NCBI RefSeq assembly: GCF_002269255.1
Contig: NZ_CP022823.1
Coordinates: 1,488,001 to 1,552,000, forward strand
Length of the DNA: 64,000 nucleotides
Source: Klebsiella quasivariicola
Lineage (GTDB): Bacteria > Pseudomonadota > Gammaproteobacteria > Enterobacterales > Enterobacteriaceae
Reading direction: 5' to 3'
Below the pieces are notes generated by a model. The model searched no databases, was not told the DNA's origin, and saw nothing but the letters and a program-made list of their open reading frames with translations. Below, one piece after another: positions 7,574 to 14,060 of the stretch; the first letter of the stretch is position 1, and each line of letters begins with the position of its first letter. A program made the position numbers and the translations under genes.

Positions 7574-8482
7574 TTATGCCTCCTGCCCGTTAATCTCTGG
7601 CGTCGGGTCAGTCAGCCATGAAGGGGCGGCGTTGCCTGTCGGCTCGTCCGGCAGGTCAAATGTGGAGCGCAGGCTACGCGCGGTGCTTTCCAACTGGCAG
7701 ACCAGACCGGCCATAAAGTCTCTGGGGGTATCAATCATATTTTCAGCACAGTATGCGCACAGGGTCTCAAAGGCGCTGGACAGTCGAACGGCGATGGCAG
7801 ATTCCGCCTCAACCGCTAACGCTGTAACTTCCGCACGCAGCTTCTTCACCTCTTCGTCAGGCTTGGGCGGTTGGATACGGGATTTCTTCTCCAGTTTTGT
7901 GGAGAGCGAGTCGATTTTTTCGTTTTTGTCGGCAAGCACGCGCTGTTGTGCTGCGTTGGTTTCACGCGCTTCGCGTAGGGCCGCTTTCAGTTCGCGGCTT
8001 GTCATGCGATCAATATCATCGAGGCTCATACCAGCAATCGTGCCGCCATCGGCTAATTCGACGAGGTCTTCGTCATCTTCCGTCATCAACTCAAACAGCT
8101 TTGTTTTACCCAAAAGCGCAAGCGCTTGCGCTTTTGGTTCAAGCTTGGGAGACAAATATTTGAGGGATGCTTGCATCATCACCTGCGCGGTACGTTTGGA
8201 TAGGGACAACTGAGACTCAACGATGTCGATGAAGTCACCATGTGGTTCATTTTCTTTGAGAATTACCAGTCGTTTACCCGCCTCCAGCATGGCTTCAGCA
8301 CTCTGAGCCATATAAAAACGTGTTTCATGGACAATACGATCACGTTCATACGGCAGGCCATCACCAAACTGCTGCATGATTTCGAGGCGATGTTCGGACA
8401 TAGCATTAAGACTGACACTGAGACCATCGGTCAGCGGTGCATCTTCCACTAGTTCAACTGGTTGTGATTTTGTGCGTCCCAT
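7574..8482 (-). CDS. DUF3102 family protein, early operon
   Basis: 302 aa. Residues 50-110 (YMAQSAEAMLEAGKRLVILK, HGDFIDIVESQLSLSKRTAQ) match DUF3102, a helix-turn-helix-like domain seen in phage and plasmid proteins. A coiled coil rich in E, K and A follows (about 165-205). Function is unknown; the layout recalls ParB-like or DNA-condensing partners (inference). The coding sequence contains a 28-bp perfect palindrome at 8110-8137. The stop lies 3 bp before the transposase start codon. Confidence 0.75.
   Translation of the reverse strand: MGRTKSQPVELVEDAPLTDGLSVSLNAMSEHRLEIMQQFGDGLPYERDRIVHETRFYMAQSAEAMLEAGKRLVILKENEPHGDFIDIVESQLSLSKRTAQVMMQASLKYLSPKLEPKAQALALLGKTKLFELMTEDDEDLVELADGGTIAGMSLDDIDRMTSRELKAALREARETNAAQQRVLADKNEKIDSLSTKLEKKSRIQPPKPDEEVKKLRAEVTALAVEAESAIAVRLSSAFETLCAYCAENMIDTPRDFMAGLVCQLESTARSLRSTFDLPDEPTGNAAPSWLTDPTPEINGQEA
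8110..8137. repeat. 28-bp perfect palindrome inside a coding sequence
   Basis: Two 14-base arms (CCAAAAGCGCAAGC and its complement) meet with no spacer at 8123/8124. In the DUF3102 gene the palindrome encodes the residues PKAQALALL. The symmetry can be checked directly on the sequence. Possible roles are a protein-binding dyad, a cruciform or an mRNA hairpin; none is shown. Confidence 0.9.
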
Positions 8483-8491
8483 TTCAACTCC

Positions 8492-8797
8492 TTAGCGACT
8501 ACCAGCCATAACACGCTGGTTAATTTCATTGATACGATCCTGCGCCCGCGCCATTTCGGTACTGTGCGCCATGGCGATTTGTAAGAGCTGGACTCCTGGG
8601 GCAAAACGCCCGTTATCCAGTTTCAGGGCCAGTCCTTCTTCGATAAGGGTATTGAGCGCCCGATTGATATTCGCCGGGGACTCGCCCAGAGCTGACGCCA
8701 GCTCGCCGTTAGAAACACCGTTCAGAGCGTGACCGCGTAAAGCCTTAAGGACACGCAAAATACGGGTACCTGAGCTTGATGTATTTGGTTTACTCAT
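8492..8797 (-). CDS. IclR-type winged helix regulator
   Basis: 101 aa. Residues 10-65 (RILRVLKALRGHALNGVSNG, ELASALGESPANINRALNTL) form a winged helix-turn-helix like the N-terminal DNA-binding domain of IclR proteins; the ligand domain is absent. It follows the Ner-like gene with a 4-bp overlap (ATGA at 8794-8797) and precedes DUF3102, so it is an early regulator. Target unknown. Confidence 0.75.
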   Translation of the reverse strand: MSKPNTSSSGTRILRVLKALRGHALNGVSNGELASALGESPANINRALNTLIEEGLALKLDNGRFAPGVQLLQIAMAHSTEMARAQDRINEINQRVMAGSR

Positions 8798-9018
8798 GAC
8801 GCCTCCTTGAGGATGCCGGGGGTAACTTCTTTGCCTATTGCGACCGAAAGGTCTCGCAAAATCCGATAAGTCAAACGACCGCGTGGAAGTTCGCTTTTGC
8901 CTGCCCAGCGGCTGACAGCCTGGGTGACTGTTCGTGGCTCATAGCCCGCGTTAAGCGCGAACTGGCGCAAGCTACTGCCTCTTTCAACCAGCCGTGCCCG
9001 AACTTGTTGTTTGTTCAT
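8794..9018 (-). CDS. Ner-like helix-turn-helix regulator, first early gene
   Basis: 74 aa starting MNKQQVRARLVERGSSLRQF; a GTG two codons upstream (9024) is an alternative. The helix-turn-helix spans about residues 15-45 (LRQFALNAGYEPRTVTQAVS). By position, first gene leftward from the repressor intergenic region, it corresponds to Ner of Mu-type phages, which turns down both early and repressor promoters. It is preceded by a near-consensus promoter at 9063-9090. Confidence 0.75.
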   Translation of the reverse strand: MNKQQVRARLVERGSSLRQFALNAGYEPRTVTQAVSRWAGKSELPRGRLTYRILRDLSVAIGKEVTPGILKEAS

Positions 9019-9034
9019 ATGCACCGTGTTCCTG

Positions 9035-9083
9035 TTGGGTTATGATGTACTCTATTGGGTCTATTGTACGCACCCAAACGGGT
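9035..9083. promoter_or_regulatory. Candidate repressor operators, TTGGGT motifs
   Basis: Three copies of TTGGGT lie between the divergent regulator genes: direct copies at 9035-9040 and 9055-9060 (20 bp apart) and an inverted copy ACCCAA at 9072-9077. They cover the -10 and start area of the early promoter. This is the arrangement expected for cI- or Ner-type operators; which protein binds is inference. Confidence 0.55.
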
Positions 9084-9090
9084 ATGTCAA
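9063..9090 (-). promoter_or_regulatory. Leftward early promoter
   Basis: On the minus strand there is a consensus -35 TTGACA (9085-9090), a 16-bp spacer and -10 TACAAT (9063-9068), directing transcription into the Ner-like gene. The spacer contains the dyad ACCC-AAAC-GGGT (9072-9083), well placed for repression. Confidence 0.8.
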
Positions 9091-9106
9091 ATTGAGATAT
9101 GTTCAA

Positions 9107-9517
9107 ATGAGTATAAAAGAGAGATTGCGCGAAGCGATGGATGCTAAGGGTCTGACAATTAAGGCATTGTCAGACTTGTCAAAAATTCCATATCGCTCAC
9201 TTCAAAACTATCTGCGTGGAGAGAGAGAACCTAATGCAGAGGCTCTTGTTGCGCTAAGCACCCATTTGAACATATCAATAGATTGGCTACTTACTGGTAA
9301 AGGGGAAGCTGTTGGGGTAGAGAAAGCACAGCCAGCTAATCAGGAGCAGCATTTCAACCAGTCTGATCTGAAGTTATTGGAGCTGCTCAACCAACTGGAG
9401 CCAGAGGTGCGAAAAGAGTTGCTGCGAGGCGCTGAGGAAAAACAGCGAATGATTGATATGGAAAAACAGCTTAAGGAGCTGTCCGCAGCGTTCGAAAGAT
9501 TAAAAAATACGGGTTAA
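9107..9517 (+). CDS. cI-like prophage repressor (XRE family)
   Basis: 136 aa. The N-terminal 65 residues form an XRE helix-turn-helix (LREAMDAKGLTIKALSDLSK, IPYRSLQNYLRGEREPNAEA). The C-terminus is a leucine/glutamate-rich helix (about 95-135) probably used for oligomerisation; no LexA-type protease domain is present, so RecA-induced self-cleavage is not expected. The upstream in-frame extension to 9011 is rejected because it overlaps the early promoter. Divergent from the Ner-like gene, it should maintain lysogeny. Confidence 0.87.
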   Translation: MSIKERLREAMDAKGLTIKALSDLSKIPYRSLQNYLRGEREPNAEALVALSTHLNISIDWLLTGKGEAVGVEKAQPANQEQHFNQSDLKLLELLNQLEPEVRKELLRGAEEKQRMIDMEKQLKELSAAFERLKNTG

Positions 9518-9552
9518 TCTGTTCCTATTAAGAACATTAGAGGTATAAGGAC

Positions 9553-10086
9553 ATGACTATGCGCAAATTATTTTTACCGTTGATATTTGTTTTATCTGGG
9601 TGTGGAGATAATACCGATCCTGCTGATACGTCCACCACAGCTAAGGAGCACGCGGTTTTTAGCGTTGAAACAGATAATCCGGTTGTAAATCGCGAATTAC
9701 CGTTTATTCGCCAACAACTCCCCGGCCTGGATAAGTACGCGGACAGTTTTGAAAAAGTCGAAGTATCCGAGGATAGCGAACGCCCGGTGACAACGGTGCA
9801 GTTTCATATTAAAGACGAAAATAATATTCCAAGTGACTACATAGCCTCTGGTCATAATTGTTATTTGTTCATATCAAATAATGCCCACGAAGTGAAAATA
9901 TCTAAATCAGCATGTCAGGCTGTTTTTTTCGATAAAACGGATGTTCCTGGTGGAGACCTGACCGTGAAACTTGATAAGGAAAAAGTTCCTATGACAGATG
10001 ATGGTAAGACCCCGCGAGCAGGTTGTTTGAAAGCTTATTCACCAGAGCCAGATAATGATTATTGGACTTGTCCAAGGCAGGATTAA
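9553..10086 (+). CDS. Lysogenic lipoprotein, unknown function
   Basis: 177 aa. It begins MTMRKLFLPLIFVLSGCGDN, a short signal peptide ending in a lipobox (LSGC), so it should be lipid-anchored after export. Three further cysteine-containing segments (GHNCYLF, SACQAVFF, RAGCLKAY) suggest disulfides. AAGGAC precedes the start. It lies 36 bp behind the repressor on the same strand and is richer in A and T than its neighbours, which fits a cargo gene expressed in the lysogen, for example in superinfection exclusion or surface change. The function is not recognised. Confidence 0.75.
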   Translation: MTMRKLFLPLIFVLSGCGDNTDPADTSTTAKEHAVFSVETDNPVVNRELPFIRQQLPGLDKYADSFEKVEVSEDSERPVTTVQFHIKDENNIPSDYIASGHNCYLFISNNAHEVKISKSACQAVFFDKTDVPGGDLTVKLDKEKVPMTDDGKTPRAGCLKAYSPEPDNDYWTCPRQD

Positions 10087-10093
10087 ATGTTTA

Positions 10094-10116
10094 GGTGGTG
10101 CTGCAGATGCACCACC
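10094..10116. terminator. Hairpin between convergent genes
   Basis: GGTGGTGC (10094-10101) pairs with GCACCACC (10109-10116) across a 7-base loop, between the ends of the lipoprotein gene (+) and the methylase gene (-). There is no clear T-run, so termination is probable from placement only. Confidence 0.45.
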
Positions 10117-10133
10117 ACCTTTAACTACCTCTT

Positions 10134-10904
10134 TCAAAAATTACAAATTACCAGCTCTTTCTTCGGGCTGGGTTTGCCTGTTACCTTAAGGTTGTAGCTG
10201 ATATCAACCGACTGCATGTTCAGACCGTTGAATACCTGCCGCATTTCCGGGATATCGTTCACTGATATAATCATCTTCCCTTTGATCCTTCGCGCTAAAT
10301 CTGCCATGTGATCATAGTTTTCCAGCCCGAACTCCACACCATAGCCTTCCGTTCCCCAGTACGGTGGGTCACAGTAGAACAGCGTATGCGGGCGATCATA
10401 TCGCTCTATGCACTGGTGCCAGTCCAGATGCTCTATCAGCGTTCTCGACAGGCGCAGGTGTGCCATCGACAGTTCTTCCTCAATACGCAGCAAATTGAAG
10501 CGCGGCGCACTGGTTGTAGAGGTACCGAATGTGTGATCGGCGACCTTGCCGCCAAATGCCTGTTTCTGCAGGTAGTAGAACCGGGCCGCCCGCTGAATGT
10601 CGGTGAGCGTTTCTTCCGGCGTATCCTGCAACCATTTGTAAATCTGACGGCTGACCAGCGCCCATTTGAACTGGCGAATAAATTCTTCCAGATGATGCTT
10701 GACCACCCGATAGAGGTTCACCAGTTCCCCGTTGATATCGTTAATGACTTCGGTCTTGCTGGGAGTCTTTAGGAAATAGAGCGCAGCTGCCCCGCAGAAC
10801 GGCTCCACATAGCAGGTATGGGCCGGAAACAATGGTAAAATATGCTTCGCCAGACGACGTTTACCGCCAATCCATGGGACGATGGGTAAAGATTGTTCTT
10901 TCAT
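10134..10904 (-). CDS. DNA adenine methyltransferase (Dam/D12 class)
   Basis: 256 aa from ATG at 10904. The AdoMet site shows PWIGGKRRLAKHILPLFP (about 10-27) and VEPFCGAAALYF (33-44); the catalytic motif is DPPY (179-182). This is the order of the D12 class of N6-adenine methylases that includes Dam. No restriction enzyme is adjacent, so it is an orphan, likely modifying phage DNA to escape host restriction or to affect regulation. Site specificity cannot be read from the sequence. Confidence 0.88.
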   Translation of the reverse strand: MKEQSLPIVPWIGGKRRLAKHILPLFPAHTCYVEPFCGAAALYFLKTPSKTEVINDINGELVNLYRVVKHHLEEFIRQFKWALVSRQIYKWLQDTPEETLTDIQRAARFYYLQKQAFGGKVADHTFGTSTTSAPRFNLLRIEEELSMAHLRLSRTLIEHLDWHQCIERYDRPHTLFYCDPPYWGTEGYGVEFGLENYDHMADLARRIKGKMIISVNDIPEMRQVFNGLNMQSVDISYNLKVTGKPSPKKELVICNF

Positions 10905-10951
10905 TATCCGTAAGCCTTTTGCAATCAATGAAAATATGGCAGGCTAGTCTG

Positions 10952-10963
10952 GTCTCGCGAGAC
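10952..10963. promoter_or_regulatory. 12-bp palindrome upstream of late operon
   Basis: GTCTCGCGAGAC is a perfect palindrome, flanked by AGTC on the left and a near-symmetric GACT on the right, in the 247-bp gap before the lysis genes. Mor-type activators bind dyads near late promoters, so this is a candidate site. No clear -10 or -35 pair was found close by. Confidence 0.3.
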
Positions 10964-11007
10964 TGACTGAACCCTGGTCGGCTCACAGTGCATACCTGTG
11001 GGTTGAT

Positions 11008-11039
11008 GACCAGCCTGGTGTTACCGCACCGGGCTGGTC
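11008..11039 (+). terminator. Strong hairpin ahead of late operon
   Basis: A 13-bp stem (GACCAGCC, a T-G pair, GGTG) closes on a 6-base loop and is followed by GTTCTTTC. It is placed to stop rightward transcripts from the repressor/lipoprotein unit before they reach the lysis genes. It could also be a control point for late transcription. Confidence 0.6.
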
Positions 11040-11151
11040 GTTCTTTCAAAGCCATCATGCGGTTCACGTCTGCATCCTCACTATTAACGCTGTTTAAAAT
11101 CCCTTTCCCCGACCATTTGTGATGCTGTCTCCACTACACAAGGAGACGCTC

Positions 11152-11502
11152 ATGAAAAACCTGAAAAAATTCATTCCCCCTGTTAAAAAGCCACGTCTCA
11201 GCGGCTGGCTGCTGACCGCTGTGCTGCTGCTCGGCACCATCGGTCTGGTATCGCCCCAGCAGCTGCCGGTGGTTGTCTACAAGCTATCACTCATCACGCT
11301 GGCGGCAGTATTGGGCTACTGGCTTGACCGTTCGCTTTTCCCCAAAGCCCGTCCCGGTCAGTACCTGAAGCATGATGACAGGCTGATGGCTGATGGTCGC
11401 TTCCCTGTCCAGACTGGCCTTCACCTGGTCTTTTCTGCTGCGCTAATCCGCCGTGCGCTGATTGTTGCTGCAGTCTGTCTGGCCGTAGCGATGGGGCTTT
11501 AA
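11152..11502 (+). CDS. Candidate holin
   Basis: 116 aa with three likely membrane segments (about residues 17-36, 40-58 and 98-115) and a basic N-terminus (MKNLKKFIPPVKKPR). AAGGAG lies 8 bp before the ATG at 11152. It is first in the lysis cassette and overlaps the transglycosylase start, the usual place of a holin. The family is not certain; the call rests on size, topology and position. Confidence 0.65.
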   Translation: MKNLKKFIPPVKKPRLSGWLLTAVLLLGTIGLVSPQQLPVVVYKLSLITLAAVLGYWLDRSLFPKARPGQYLKHDDRLMADGRFPVQTGLHLVFSAALIRRALIVAAVCLAVAMGL

Positions 11503-12239
11503 TGATGACCCTCTATATGTACTGGCCTCAGGTTGTCTGGGCCGTGCTGGTACTGCTGGGGCTGGGCATCGAACTGGCCCGCCACGGGCAGGCCCGAACG
11601 GGTAAGCACAGTTTCTGGTGGCAGCTCTTTGGTTCAGTAACGGTAGCCTGGCTGCTCTGGTGTGGCGGCTTCTTCAGTCAGGCCCGCGCTGCCCAGCCAC
11701 CGCAGACCGCGCTGCAGTATCGCGACGATGTGATCCGTAATGCCCGGCTTGAATGGGGAATGTCTGCGCCGGTGGCCGACTTCGCCGCGCAGCTGCATCA
11801 GGAAAGCGGCTGGCGACCTGATGCGGTCTCGCCGGTTGGCGCTCAGGGACTGGCGCAGTTTATGCCCACCACCGCTGACTGGATAAGTCAGCTGATGCCG
11901 GGGCTTAACAGCCGTGAACCGTTTAATCCGTCTTGGGCCATCCGGGCGCTGGTCAGCTATGACCGCTGGCTGTGGCAACGCGTCAGCGCCGTCAATGACT
12001 GCGAGCGTATGGCCATGACGCTGTCAGGCTATAACGGTGGTCTGGGCTGGGTACAGCGGGACAAACGGCTGGCCTCGCAGCAGGGGCTGGACAGCACCCG
12101 CTGGTTTGGTCATGTCGCCACGGTGAATGCCGGACGCAGCACTGCCAACTGGCGGGAGAACCGTCATTATCCGCAGCGCATCCTGCACGAACTGGCCCCG
12201 CGTTATCTCACCTGGGGAGGCGGCAGCTGTGTGGACTAA
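11502..12239 (+). CDS. Lytic transglycosylase endolysin (SLT domain), membrane-anchored
   Basis: 245 aa. Two N-terminal hydrophobic segments (about 8-22 and 43-58) are followed by a soluble SLT domain. The catalytic glutamate is E101 in LHQESGWRPDAVSPVGAQG, with the family motifs GLAQFMPTT and LSGYNGG downstream. It cleaves peptidoglycan glycan strands to give anhydromuramic ends. The N-terminal segments suggest a signal-anchor type endolysin. It overlaps the holin stop and the spanin start. Confidence 0.87.
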   Translation: MMTLYMYWPQVVWAVLVLLGLGIELARHGQARTGKHSFWWQLFGSVTVAWLLWCGGFFSQARAAQPPQTALQYRDDVIRNARLEWGMSAPVADFAAQLHQESGWRPDAVSPVGAQGLAQFMPTTADWISQLMPGLNSREPFNPSWAIRALVSYDRWLWQRVSAVNDCERMAMTLSGYNGGLGWVQRDKRLASQQGLDSTRWFGHVATVNAGRSTANWRENRHYPQRILHELAPRYLTWGGGSCVD

Positions 12240-12882
12240 CCTGCTAAAAAATCTGCCGTGGCGCAGTCTGCTGCTGGCGGTGGTCATAAATGCTTTTCTG
12301 ATTGGGCTTTATTACCTGGGCTACAAAAGCGGGCATGAAAACGCCACGCGCGACGGCGATAAGGCGGTCAGTGAGTTGCAGTCAGCATTCGACACGTACA
12401 AAACGGAGCAGGCAACGCTTGAGAACGCTGCGTTGCGGGCTTGGGCGAAACGGTATCAGGAACAGGTAGCCGCCGGGCAGCAGGCTGAAGCCAGTTACCT
12501 TGAGCAGATTGCTCAACTGGAGAGCCAGAACAAACAACTACAGGGGCAAATTAACGATGTCACACAGCGCTGGATTGATGAAAAAGGTAAGAGCCATCCC
12601 ATTGAGTGCGTGTTTACTCGCGGTTTCGTGCGCCAGTACAACGCCGCGCTCGGATATGACAACGCATCCGTCGACACCGGTCATTCAGACGCAACTGCCG
12701 CCGCTGGCACCGGCACTGGCGCAGCGTCCGGGCAACCTGAAGCCGCTGACGCCTGGCTACGCAACTCAGGCGTCTCCCAGCGTGATGTCCTCGCCAACAT
12801 CATCGACAACGCGAAGCAGTGCCGCATCTGGCGCAGCCAGATAAACGGGCTGCTGGACGAACGGGAAGGATTACAGAAATGA
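12229..12882 (+). CDS. Inner-membrane spanin (Rz-like)
   Basis: 217 aa from GTG at 12229, behind a GGGGAGG ribosome site; the open frame upstream overlaps the endolysin and is not used. One N-terminal membrane segment (SLLLAVVINAFLIGLYYLGY, residues 12-31) is followed by a long periplasmic coiled coil (about 45-125, rich in A, E and Q). This is the i-spanin design, linking inner to outer membrane for the last step of lysis. A lipoprotein frame is nested inside (12578-12844). Confidence 0.75.
   Translation: MWTNLLKNLPWRSLLLAVVINAFLIGLYYLGYKSGHENATRDGDKAVSELQSAFDTYKTEQATLENAALRAWAKRYQEQVAAGQQAEASYLEQIAQLESQNKQLQGQINDVTQRWIDEKGKSHPIECVFTRGFVRQYNAALGYDNASVDTGHSDATAAAGTGTGAASGQPEAADAWLRNSGVSQRDVLANIIDNAKQCRIWRSQINGLLDEREGLQK
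12578..12844 (+). CDS. Outer-membrane spanin lipoprotein (Rz1-like), nested
   Basis: An 88-aa frame embedded entirely in the Rz-like gene, in a different reading frame. It starts MKKVRAIPLSACLLAVSCAS, a short signal peptide with a lipobox-like AVSC, and continues as a proline/threonine/serine-rich protein (TQLPPLAPALAQRPGN). Nested Rz1 lipoproteins of this kind are well known. The lipobox is slightly off consensus and the ribosome site is weak. Confidence 0.6.
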   Translation: MKKVRAIPLSACLLAVSCASTTPRSDMTTHPSTPVIQTQLPPLAPALAQRPGNLKPLTPGYATQASPSVMSSPTSSTTRSSAASGAAR

Positions 12883-13211
12883 CGTTGCAGGTTGAATTCT
12901 GGACGGTGGTGGGCTTTCTCATCACCTTCATGAGCTTTGTCGGCGGTATGGCCAAGTGGCTGTTCAGTAAAGCGGAGGAGCGCCAGGCGGCGCGGTTCGC
13001 CTCTCTTGAGCAGTCGCTGCAACAGTCCGCTTCCAACTGGGGCGAGCTGGAAAAAGAATTTATGCGGTTTAAGGCGGATTTACCGCTGAACTACGTCCGC
13101 CGCGAGGATTACATCCGTGGGCAGACGGTCATCGAGGCCAAGCTGGACGCACTCTACAACAAACTGGAAGTGGTACAGCAGTATCGTCATACAGGAGGTC
13201 ACCATGGTTGA
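12879..13211 (+). CDS. DUF2730 family phage protein
   Basis: 110 aa. An N-terminal membrane segment (about 8-30) precedes a helical region with LEQSLQQSASNWGELEKEF and a DLPLNYVRREDY motif typical of DUF2730 proteins (Mu gp25 position). The start overlaps the spanin stop (ATGA). It leads the packaging genes. Function unknown. Confidence 0.75.
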   Translation: MTLQVEFWTVVGFLITFMSFVGGMAKWLFSKAEERQAARFASLEQSLQQSASNWGELEKEFMRFKADLPLNYVRREDYIRGQTVIEAKLDALYNKLEVVQQYRHTGGHHG

Positions 13212-13515
13212 TATCGCCCGCGTGCGCCGGGAATCCCTGCGCTGGAGTCTGCTGGTTGCTCTGAACAAAACCCGCCCGTACACCGCCAGCGAGACGCTGC
13301 TGCTGGACGTGTCCCGCGCCATCTACCCGGACACCACTCCGCTGGAGCTGCGCCGTGAGCTGGATTATCTGTCCGACCGCAAGATGGTTGATCTGGAGAA
13401 AAAACCCTCCGGCGACTGGTTTGCCGACCTGACCCGCCTCGGCGTTGACCTGGTGGAATATACCGTGGAATGCGGCCCCGGTATCGCCCGCCCGGAAAAG
13501 TACTGGAGTGAATGA
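13204..13515 (+). CDS. Mu gp26-like winged-helix protein
   Basis: 103 aa with AGGAGGT before the ATG at 13204. The order of helices (SLRWSLLVALNKTRPYTASE, ELRRELDYLSDRKMVDLEKK) suggests a winged helix-turn-helix. It occupies the Mu gp26 slot just before the DUF3486 gene and overlaps it by 4 bp. A packaging or regulatory role is inference. Confidence 0.65.
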   Translation: MVDIARVRRESLRWSLLVALNKTRPYTASETLLLDVSRAIYPDTTPLELRRELDYLSDRKMVDLEKKPSGDWFADLTRLGVDLVEYTVECGPGIARPEKYWSE

Positions 13516-14060
13516 TGGCCAGACGCAGCACGATAGAAAAGCTGCCGGAAGACGTGCGTCGCTGGCTTGAGCGGGCGCTGACTGAATCCGGCTTCAGCGG
13601 GTATAACGAGCTGGAGTCCCTGCTGCGTGAGCAGGGTTATGTCATCAGCAAATCGGCTATCCATCGCTATGGCCAGAAGATTGAGCGCCGCTATGGCGCT
13701 ATCCGTGCAGCCACTGAAGCGGCCCGGATGCTGACCGAAGGTGCGGCTGACGATCAGGATGCACGTTCGGAGGCGGTGATCGCCCTGATTCAGACCGAGC
13801 TGTTCGAGAGCATCGTCCAGCTGCAGGAAGCGGAAGAAGGCGAAGTCGACCCCAAAGAGCGCGTGGCGCTGTTGTCGAAGGTGGCAAAGAACGTGGCCAC
13901 GCTGTCCCGCGCTTCCGTCAACCTCAAGAAGTTCCAGTCTGAAGTCCGGGCCAGAGCGCAGCAGGCGGCCAGCAACGCCGAGAAAATTGCCCGTAAGGGT
14001 GGACTGTCAACCGATGCGGTACAGGCGCTGCGTCGTGAAATTCTGGGGATTGCCTCATGA
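13512..14060 (+). CDS. DUF3486 family protein, probable small terminase
   Basis: 182 aa. The N-terminal part (STIEKLPEDVRRWLERALTE, SGFSGYNELESLLREQGYVI) is the DUF3486 helix-turn-helix pattern (Mu gp27), followed by a helical assembly region. These proteins are thought to serve as the small terminase subunit that recognises phage DNA for packaging. It is followed at once by the large terminase gene with a 4-bp overlap. Confidence 0.82.
   Translation: MMARRSTIEKLPEDVRRWLERALTESGFSGYNELESLLREQGYVISKSAIHRYGQKIERRYGAIRAATEAARMLTEGAADDQDARSEAVIALIQTELFESIVQLQEAEEGEVDPKERVALLSKVAKNVATLSRASVNLKKFQSEVRARAQQAASNAEKIARKGGLSTDAVQALRREILGIAS

Noticed and set aside
9011..9106. N-terminal extension of the repressor
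   Set aside because: It would overlap the early promoter and the start of the Ner-like gene; the helix-turn-helix begins just after ATG 9107.
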